Below the pieces are notes generated by a model, which worked only from the letters and a program-made list of their open reading frames with translations, had not been told where the DNA came from and made no database searches. The translations under genes were made by a program, and so were the position numbers. Positions 22,333 to 27,258 of a DNA stretch of 27,258 bases are shown here, piece by piece. Every line of letters starts with the position of its first letter. Within the stretch, counting starts at the first letter, position 1. Origin of the DNA: a virus; IMG/VR virus record IMGVR_UViG_3300030116_002299, positions 17,550-44,807 of that record; one strand, given 5' to 3'.

Positions 22333-22355
22333 CTAGACAAATGAAAGGAAAACAA

Positions 22356-22490
22356 ATGTACTATGACGTAGATTTAGATGTACTTTATCTTAAATGTTTT
22401 ACAACAATCGAACTAATATTCTTTATTGTTTGTATACTTGTATTGTATGAAGCAATAAAATATATTGTAAGGTTAAAAAGAAATGGCTAA
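22356..22490 (+). CDS. Small single-pass membrane protein (44 aa)
   Basis: ATG at 22356 to TAA at 22490 gives 44 residues with an acidic start (MYYDVDLDVLYLKC), one hydrophobic helix (about 17-36, IELIFFIVCILVLYEAIKYI) and a basic tail (VRLKRNG). An in-frame ATG at 22341 is part of the ATGAAAGG ribosome site, so the later start is preferred. It overlaps the next gene by 8 bases. The function is unknown. Confidence 0.6.
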   Translation: MYYDVDLDVLYLKCFTTIELIFFIVCILVLYEAIKYIVRLKRNG

Positions 22491-22770
22491 GGTAATAGAT
22501 AAGAGTTGGTCAATAAAACATGAGGGTAAATTAAATCCAAATAATATCATCTTCAGTAATAAATATAAAGAAGTATACAAAAAGATGAAAGAAGTTGACG
22601 ACTCAATAAAAAAAGTAAATGAAGATGATGATCCAGGATTGTTAGTATGTACAGTATGTAATACAGGTTCAAACCCAGCAGGACATGCTGAAGAGTTTGG
22701 TGATATATGGGTTGCATACTGTCATGGTTGTGGTGATTATGGTGAATTTATTTACGAAAAAGACTTGTAA
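22483..22770 (+). CDS. Zinc-ribbon protein (95 aa)
   Basis: 95 residues. The first 50 are charged and helical (NKYKEVYKKMKEVDDSIKKV). The C-terminal part has two CxxC knuckles, C56-T-V-C59 and C80-H-G-C83, about 20 residues apart, flanked by short strands (GLLVCTVCN, IWVAYCHGCGDYGEF): a zinc-ribbon layout. Such proteins bind nucleic acid or partner proteins. It is two genes downstream of the E1 gene, so a link to the conjugation pathway is possible but is positional only. Confidence 0.7.
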   Translation: MAKVIDKSWSIKHEGKLNPNNIIFSNKYKEVYKKMKEVDDSIKKVNEDDDPGLLVCTVCNTGSNPAGHAEEFGDIWVAYCHGCGDYGEFIYEKDL

Positions 22771-22815
22771 AAGTCAATACTTAGGAGTATATTATGAGGC
22801 TCAATAGAGCATAAT
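22762..22815 (+). other. Three tandem small hairpins before the annealing-protein gene
   Basis: GACTT-gtaa-AAGTC (22762-22775, GNRA-type tetraloop) spans the zinc-ribbon stop. ATACT-tagg-AGTAT (22777-22790) follows directly, then ATTAT and GCTC paired with GAGC and ATAAT around a 4-base loop with a 3-base bulge (22791-22815). Side by side they fill the gap before the next ribosome binding site. They may be protein or RNase sites. Confidence 0.45.
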
Positions 22816-22844
22816 AATAATAAGAAACGAAAGGCAATTTGAAT

Positions 22845-23429
22845 ATGAAGTTCAAAGGTAAAGAATATACTGAAGTCAAAGATCGTATCGATGCATTCTT
22901 ATCTGAATATCCTGAAGCTACAATAGAAACAACATTAGTTTCAGTAAACAATATAACAGATACACCAACAGGTGAAAGATGTAATGAATACTTAATCTCT
23001 GCTAAAGTATACCCTTCAAAAGAGAACAATCCAGATCAATACTATACAGGTCATGCAGCTGAACGTGACAATACTGGATTTGTTAACAAAACATCAGCAC
23101 TAGAAAATTGTGAAACATCAGCAGTCGGTAGAGCATTAGCCTTTGCTGGGTATGGTGGTGGATACGCAATAGCTTCAAAAGAAGAAGTGGATAATGCAAA
23201 AGCTGCACAAAAGAAATCTCATGTAACAGTAAAAATGTTAGAAGAGTTAGATGCTAGTTTTAAAAGAGCAGTACCATTCTTAGAAGAAGCAATGATAAAG
23301 AGGTATAAAGAACAGCGTACAGCTGGACACTTTGATACTAAGTTAAGAGTCAATGCTACAATGCAATACTTTAGTCAAATGATTAAGGAGGGCAAGGATG
23401 TCGGAAAAGACAAAAAGAATGCCAAGTGA
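22845..23429 (+). CDS. Putative ssDNA annealing / recombination protein
   Basis: 194 residues from the ATG at 22845; a TTG at 22839 is closer to GAAAGG and would add two residues. The central segment GFVNKTSALENCETSAVGRA with ALAFAGYGGGYAIASKEEV is a signature of phage ERF-like/single-strand annealing proteins as I know them. A helical C-terminal part (MLEELDASFKRAVPFLEEAM, QYFSQMIKEGKDVGKDKKN) follows. It lies upstream of the ssDNA-binding-type protein and the primase-helicase, which suits recombination-dependent replication. The family call is by motif; the biochemical role is inferred. Confidence 0.6.
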   Translation: MKFKGKEYTEVKDRIDAFLSEYPEATIETTLVSVNNITDTPTGERCNEYLISAKVYPSKENNPDQYYTGHAAERDNTGFVNKTSALENCETSAVGRALAFAGYGGGYAIASKEEVDNAKAAQKKSHVTVKMLEELDASFKRAVPFLEEAMIKRYKEQRTAGHFDTKLRVNATMQYFSQMIKEGKDVGKDKKNAK

Positions 23430-23655
23430 GCATAGAATATCTGGCTTAGAACCAGGTGAAATACAAACTATATCAAACGATTTCGGTGAGTTTATATTAC
23501 TAAGACTACCATTTAAAGATGGTGAATATGGATATAAATTTATTGATAACAATAAAGTCATTGATGCAGTTACTAATCATTGTGATAATCATAATGATAT
23601 GATGAACGATGCAATCAATGAAAAGACAAATGAATACATGGAGGATAGTAAATAA
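23398..23655 (+). CDS. Unknown small replication-region protein (85 aa)
   Basis: 85 residues: a basic start (MSEKTKRMPSEHRISGLEPG), a strand-rich middle (FGEFILLRLPFKDGEYGYKF) and an acidic, Asn/His/Met-rich helix (NHCDNHNDMMNDAINEKTNE). It overlaps the annealing-protein gene by 32 bases and shares one base with the next start. It is probably an accessory of the neighbouring DNA-binding proteins; no family is recognised. Confidence 0.65.
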   Translation: MSEKTKRMPSEHRISGLEPGEIQTISNDFGEFILLRLPFKDGEYGYKFIDNNKVIDAVTNHCDNHNDMMNDAINEKTNEYMEDSK

Positions 23656-24179
23656 TGGCTATTACAGGTACTAAACATAGTAATGCTAGTAAAACATTAA
23701 GAAATTATTTTGTTAATGATACTACTATTACAGAAGTTGAAGTTATGGATTCACAATACACAGATCTAAGTTTGAAATTATTATTGACAGATGATAATAA
23801 TGGATACACTTATACTTGTTTTGTAAATCAAAAGTTCGAGAAAGACAACAATGGTGTTGTAACAGGATTAGCATATCCTGATGATTTAAACACATTGTAT
23901 GTTGCAGCTAAGTGTGACTTAAATGTTAGTGATGCTGGTATCTTAGATACTAAATCACTTGAGTCATTGCAAGATAAGAAAGTATCTTGTATTACTTACA
24001 AGTCTACAGGTAAATACAAACGTCAAACTTGGGGTGTTGTATCAAGTCCTGCAGATAAAGAACAACTTGAATCTAGGTTCAATCAACAACTGAAAAAAGG
24101 TTATCCTAAAGATTATGATAAGGGTGAAAACTTAACACCAGATGATGTTAAAGAAGCTCTTGATGGGATGCCATTTTAA
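23655..24179 (+). CDS. Putative ssDNA-binding protein
   Basis: 174 residues. The N-terminal 110 residues look strand-rich (TEVEVMDSQYTDLSLKLLLT, YTYTCFVNQKFEKDN), as in an OB-fold, and KKVSCITYKSTGKYKRQTWG is basic and aromatic, suitable for DNA binding. The C-terminus is acidic and ends DDVKEALDGMPF, close in character to the DDDIPF-type tip by which SSB proteins recruit partners. Context between annealing protein and primase-helicase agrees. The SSB call is inferred from composition and tip, not from a recognised family. Confidence 0.5.
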   Translation: MAITGTKHSNASKTLRNYFVNDTTITEVEVMDSQYTDLSLKLLLTDDNNGYTYTCFVNQKFEKDNNGVVTGLAYPDDLNTLYVAAKCDLNVSDAGILDTKSLESLQDKKVSCITYKSTGKYKRQTWGVVSSPADKEQLESRFNQQLKKGYPKDYDKGENLTPDDVKEALDGMPF

Positions 24180-24433
24180 TGTCTGCACAAGATATCATAA
24201 TTGCATGGATTAAAAGTATAAAATCTAAAAATCCAGTGTTTTATAGTTATGATTTAGAAGGTGCATTACCTACATATGGAAACCTAGTACATCAAAAGAT
24301 GCACACTGGAAGTACTTATGCTAGGGCATTTAGAAAGATTCGTGAAGAAAATACTTTAAGTAGACACGGATTAAAGTTAGAAGAAGTTGAACATAGCAAT
24401 AGTAAGGTAAAAGGATGGAAGATAACAGACTAA
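24179..24433 (+). CDS. Small protein, possibly winged-helix (84 aa)
   Basis: 84 residues, helix-rich and basic: MSAQDIIIAWIKSIKSKNPV, then VHQKMHTGSTYARAFRKIRE and a strand-like end (LKLEEVEHSNSKVKGWKITD). The order helix, helix (S/T-rich turn), helix, beta-hairpin would fit a winged helix-turn-helix DNA-binding protein. It overlaps the primase-helicase gene by 19 bases, so it may be an accessory or loader, but this is not shown. Confidence 0.6.
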   Translation: MSAQDIIIAWIKSIKSKNPVFYSYDLEGALPTYGNLVHQKMHTGSTYARAFRKIREENTLSRHGLKLEEVEHSNSKVKGWKITD

Positions 24434-26208
24434 TAGAAGTTGTAAAAGGTAGCATTAGAAATAGAAATAATGTTATGTCTTACAAAGACTATTTAGAAGT
24501 AGAAAAACAAAACTACTTTGGTACTGAAATGTATAGATCATATTATCTTTTTGATAACACTTTACAAAATCATGTTGCTTTGTCTAAGTCAGTAAGAAAG
24601 TTTGATGGCTTAGCATATTTAGATAGAATATTAATAGATATAGATAAAGGAGATATCGATGGAAATGATTTACAAGATTATATTAGACATTGTTGTAATG
24701 AGCTTTTCGATTATGGTATTAATTCTGAGCATGTTAATATTTGGTTTAGCGGCAGTGGCTATCATATTGAGCTACTTAATGTTTTTGGGTTTCAACCTAA
24801 TAAAAACCTACATACAAAAGTTAAATCTACATTAACAGAGCACTTCAGTTTTGGTGACAACATATACGATAAAATGAGAATCATTAGATCAAATTGGTCA
24901 TTAAACAAGAAGACTAGTCTATATAAGGTATGGATACCTTTAGATGATATTTGGACAATAAGTTACGATGAAGTTTGCAGTATAGCAAAATCCAAAGCAG
25001 CTTATACTAAATATAGCAAAACAAAAACAAACTTTTATGCTACATTTAATGCTTCAGATATATATATAGAACCTTATTTACAAAGTTCTATAGTATCAAA
25101 AGTAAGTGCAAGTTCAAATGTAATACCAATGAATACAGGTAAAACTAATTCAGTTGTTACTTGTGTTCAACACATCTTTAATGAAGGGCCTTCACAAGGT
25201 TCAAGAAATATGAAGATGATGCGTATGATAAGTTCATATAAAAGAGCAGGTATTCCATTTATAGTTGCATACAACGGTATGATACAATGGGCACAAGGTG
25301 AGTTAGAATTAGATGAAATAAATAGAACAGTACAAAACATATATGATAATCAATATATATATGGCTGTGATGATTCTATTCTAATGGAGTATTGTGATCC
25401 AAAATGTATACACTTTAAACGTAAAGACTATGTATTAGATATACGTGATGTTAGTTCATTAGAAGATACATTCAAAGAATATATTACTAATGACTTAACA
25501 ACAAGAAGTGTAAACATGCAAGATATATTTGATGGTGCACCAGACTATGCATTTAGACCAGGTGAACTTATTATATTTAGTGGTGATACAGGTATGGGTA
25601 AGACAGCTTTTGTACAGAACATAGTTGCAAAAGCAAAGAAAGATACTTTGTTTTTATCATTAGAAATGAATGAGATATTAACTTGGAGAAGATTTGGTCA
25701 GATTGCTAAAAAGAAAAACAGTGATTGGATTATAGAACAATATAAAAACAATCCAGACTTTTCTTTACAAGATGAACTAAGTCATCTAAAGATAATGGTG
25801 ATAGCACCTGAGATTGAGGCTGTAAAGAAAGTAGTAGCACAATATGAACCTAATATATTAGTAGTAGATACTACTGATGAAATGCAAGTAGATAGGTTTG
25901 ATGGTGATATACAAAAACAAAATGTTATTATAGATGCATTGAAACAGATTGCACAACGTAATAATACTTTGATCTTTGCTATACATCACCTGAACAAAGC
26001 TAGTGCTTCACAAGGTACAGTTGGGCTACACTCTCTTAAAGGTTCATCAAATGTAGTACAGAAAGCTGATAAAGTTATTGTTTTAAAGGGTAATCGTAAC
26101 GAAATTTATAGAACTGTTATGTCTGAGAAATCTAGAGATGACGGTAAATTAGAATTTGTTACAGAGTTTAATCCTGAAACAATGACATTTAAAAAAGTAA
26201 ACATATAA
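24415..26208 (+). CDS. Bifunctional primase-helicase (AEP-type primase + DnaB-like helicase)
   Basis: 597 residues. The N-terminal part resembles an archaeo-eukaryotic primase: LIDIDKGD with D75/D77, IWFSGSGYHIEL with H117, and MRIIRSNWSLNKKTSLYKV as the following basic segment. A linker has C318, C327 and C331 (YGCDD, EYCDPKCIHF), possibly a metal site. The C-terminal RecA-fold helicase has GDTGMGKT (390-397, Walker A), LSLEMNE, ILVVD (481-485, Walker B), FAIHHLNKAS and GSSNVVQKADKVIVL. It would unwind the fork and make primers. It is the central replication gene; no DNA polymerase is seen in this window. Confidence 0.85.
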   Translation: MEDNRLIEVVKGSIRNRNNVMSYKDYLEVEKQNYFGTEMYRSYYLFDNTLQNHVALSKSVRKFDGLAYLDRILIDIDKGDIDGNDLQDYIRHCCNELFDYGINSEHVNIWFSGSGYHIELLNVFGFQPNKNLHTKVKSTLTEHFSFGDNIYDKMRIIRSNWSLNKKTSLYKVWIPLDDIWTISYDEVCSIAKSKAAYTKYSKTKTNFYATFNASDIYIEPYLQSSIVSKVSASSNVIPMNTGKTNSVVTCVQHIFNEGPSQGSRNMKMMRMISSYKRAGIPFIVAYNGMIQWAQGELELDEINRTVQNIYDNQYIYGCDDSILMEYCDPKCIHFKRKDYVLDIRDVSSLEDTFKEYITNDLTTRSVNMQDIFDGAPDYAFRPGELIIFSGDTGMGKTAFVQNIVAKAKKDTLFLSLEMNEILTWRRFGQIAKKKNSDWIIEQYKNNPDFSLQDELSHLKIMVIAPEIEAVKKVVAQYEPNILVVDTTDEMQVDRFDGDIQKQNVIIDALKQIAQRNNTLIFAIHHLNKASASQGTVGLHSLKGSSNVVQKADKVIVLKGNRNEIYRTVMSEKSRDDGKLEFVTEFNPETMTFKKVNI

Positions 26209-26218
26209 AGGAAAGATA

Positions 26219-26425
26219 ATGATAAAATACAAACATACAAATAATAATGACGTAAATATGAGAAAGTTAACACTGTTTAGTTTATTTGATTTATGTTATT
26301 ATGTTGACTCTAATATTGGTAAACACTATGGTATATCAATAGGAGTTGGTACTAAACAATTACATTTATTATTACGTAATTGGGATACCAGTATAACAAT
26401 GAGATCGCCTAAGTATGACGCATAA
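26219..26425 (+). CDS. Unknown small protein (68 aa)
   Basis: 68 residues: MIKYKHTNNNDVNMRKLTLF, then SLFDLCYYVDSNIGKHYGIS and LHLLLRNWDTSITMRSPKYD. It has a clear GGAAAG site and overlaps the nuclease gene by 11 bases. Tyr, Asn and Leu dominate. No family is recognised. Confidence 0.6.
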   Translation: MIKYKHTNNNDVNMRKLTLFSLFDLCYYVDSNIGKHYGISIGVGTKQLHLLLRNWDTSITMRSPKYDA

Positions 26426-26750
26426 AAATAAAGTTCGTGGCAACAATCTTGAAAGAGAAGTTGTTAATGCAGCTAAAGAAGTGGGGCTCTCTGCAAAGAG
26501 GGCCTATGCTTCTGACGGCAGATCATTAGGTAAATCAGAAGTCGTTGATGTAATAGTAGAAGACTATTGCGTGCAAGCAAAACGAAGAAAAAGAATAGCT
26601 GAATGGTTATATCCAGATAATCATGGTGAAGACGTAGATGTAGTAGTAACTAGAATGGATAGAAAAGAACCTTTAGCTGTAATACCATTGAAAGAATGGT
26701 TAAGACTAATAAAGATAGAAAGGGAAAATAATGATGATAGAGATGAATAA
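26415..26750 (+). CDS. Holliday-junction-resolvase-like nuclease (PD-(D/E)XK)
   Basis: 111 residues. The Hjc-type layout is clear: RGNNLEREVVNAAKEVGL with E13, KRAYASDGRSLG, then VVDVIVEDYCVQAKRRKR with D45 and Q54-x-K56. These are the E...D...(E/Q)xK elements of the PD-(D/E)XK fold; the usual Glu before the Lys is Gln here, a change also seen in active members. It would cut branched recombination intermediates, fitting the annealing protein and packaging of concatemers. It overlaps both neighbouring genes. Confidence 0.75.
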   Translation: MTHKNKVRGNNLEREVVNAAKEVGLSAKRAYASDGRSLGKSEVVDVIVEDYCVQAKRRKRIAEWLYPDNHGEDVDVVVTRMDRKEPLAVIPLKEWLRLIKIERENNDDRDE

Positions 26751-26904
26751 AGACGAGGCAACCGTAATAATTAAATTAGCACAGAAGATTATCACAGCAC
26801 TAGAAGATGAACTGAAACAAAAACATAACAAACAGATCAGGAAATCAGAAGATAGTGAAGATACTACTGATGGCTATGTAAACCAAAGTGGGAGTTATGA
26901 ATGA
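26731..26904 (+). CDS. Unknown small helical protein (57 aa)
   Basis: ATG at 26731 to TGA at 26904 gives 57 residues: MMIEMNKDEATVIIKLAQKI, a helix through ITALEDELKQKHNKQ, and an acidic, Ser/Thr-rich end (SEDSEDTTDGYVNQSGSYE). AAAGGGAAAAT precedes it. It overlaps the nuclease gene by 20 bases and the next ATG by 4 bases. The function is unknown. Confidence 0.6.
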   Translation: MMIEMNKDEATVIIKLAQKIITALEDELKQKHNKQIRKSEDSEDTTDGYVNQSGSYE

Positions 26905-27053
26905 GTAAAGATCAAATAACTTTAGTATTTTATAATCCAGCAGAAGTATTATTAATGAAAGCAGCTTTAGTTAATTATAAAAAAGCACCTTTTGTTTCTA
27001 AACAAGAAATGATTATATTAGAAGAATTACTAGATCGTGTAAACGAACTGTAA
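26901..27053 (+). CDS. Unknown small protein (50 aa)
   Basis: ATG at 26901 to TAA at 27053 gives 50 residues, MSKDQITLVFYNPAEVLLMK then a helical end (SKQEMIILEELLDRVNEL). The site GGGAG lies 5 bases before the start codon, and the ATG overlaps the preceding stop (ATGA). It is the last gene before the right-edge RNA region. The function is unknown. Confidence 0.6.
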   Translation: MSKDQITLVFYNPAEVLLMKAALVNYKKAPFVSKQEMIILEELLDRVNEL

Positions 27054-27258
27054 TATGTGAACATATACTCCTATGAAAACGAGCAAGGCAGGTTTAACCT
27101 TTAGACGAGATTATTCATTTGCCTGTCTTGTTCGTAAGATTTGGCCTACATAATAGCAGTTAAAAGGACTGTTGCAGGTATTAAACCCTGTTCACCCTTA
27201 CTAGTTGCTATATGTATCTTTCGTAAACTAATTGGTTAGGCTCATATATTAAGATAGA
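27054..27258 (+). ncRNA. Structured non-coding RNA candidate 4 (may continue past the window)
   Basis: No plausible gene covers these 205 bases. CGAGCAAGGCAGG (27080-27092) pairs with CCTGTCTTGTTCG (27122-27134), 13 pairs including two G-U. GGCCTA (27143-27148) pairs with TAGGCT (27237-27242), and next to it ACATAATAGCA (27148-27158; one base shared) pairs with TGCTATATGT (27206-27215) with one bulge. CAGT/ACTG (27157-27160/27168-27171) and CAGG/CCTG (27175-27178/27187-27190) lie inside. The G-U substitutions that keep the first stem support RNA folding. No tRNA T-arm is present. Confidence 0.6.

Noticed and set aside
22341-22355. ATG at 22341 as start of the 44-residue membrane protein
   Set aside because: It is part of the ATGAAAGGA ribosome-site motif, and the next in-frame ATG at 22356 is properly spaced from it.
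1-27258. CRISPR array, insertion sequence, integrase or attachment site
   Set aside because: No regularly spaced repeats with unique spacers, no transposase or recombinase motifs and no long terminal inverted repeats were seen; the repeats found are fibre-coding units or short operators.

Overview
The window is a stretch of an AT-rich tailed double-stranded DNA bacteriophage genome. It carries a complete head-packaging module (small and large terminase, portal, scaffold, major capsid protein), tail-fibre genes and a phage replication module, with almost no intergenic space and many very small genes. There is no integrase, ribosomal gene or clear host gene. The short lysine-rich virion-region proteins and the fibre repeats resemble those of uncultured aquatic (marine-type) phages; the host cannot be named from the sequence. 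No tail tape-measure or sheath gene is present, which fits a short-tailed phage or tail genes lying outside the window.

Layout. Positions 1-15,637 are read leftward (minus strand). In transcription order they hold a small coiled-coil protein, terminase small subunit, a nested 36-residue ORF, terminase large subunit, portal, scaffold, major capsid protein, three head-completion/adaptor-type genes, a run of tiny very basic proteins (5.5-6.7 kb), two small structural genes, a repeat-rich fibre protein, a long fibre with a C-terminal S74 self-cleaving chaperone, a protein ending in a Hint (hedgehog/intein) domain, and two small membrane proteins. Positions 15.64-16.07 kb are a control region with a consensus-like rightward promoter, palindromic operator-like repeats and one small leftward gene. 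Positions 16,073-27,258 are read rightward: small unknown genes, a 0.56 kb non-coding stretch that can fold into three separate closed RNA structures, three unknown genes, a four-gene ubiquitin-like conjugation cassette (18.56-22.27 kb), a zinc-ribbon protein, replication/recombination genes (ssDNA annealing/binding-type proteins, an archaeo-eukaryotic-type primase fused to a DnaB-like helicase, a Holliday-junction-resolvase-like nuclease), and a fourth structured non-coding stretch at the right edge.

The most striking content is the cassette Ubl - E2 - JAB - E1. The 99-residue small protein ends exactly in Arg-Gly-Gly. The 611-residue protein contains an E2-like HPYI...SVCLGN active-site signature. 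The next gene has an intact JAMM metalloprotease motif (E28, H88, H90, S98, D101). The last is a ThiF/E1-type adenylating enzyme with GCGAIG and DMD motifs. Together these are the parts needed to activate, transfer and remove a ubiquitin-like modifier, encoded by a phage in its early/replication half. E2, JAB and E1 are packed with a 1-base gap and a 4-base overlap, and the three-gene block is bracketed by two GC-rich hairpins. All functional statements come from motif reading without database searches.
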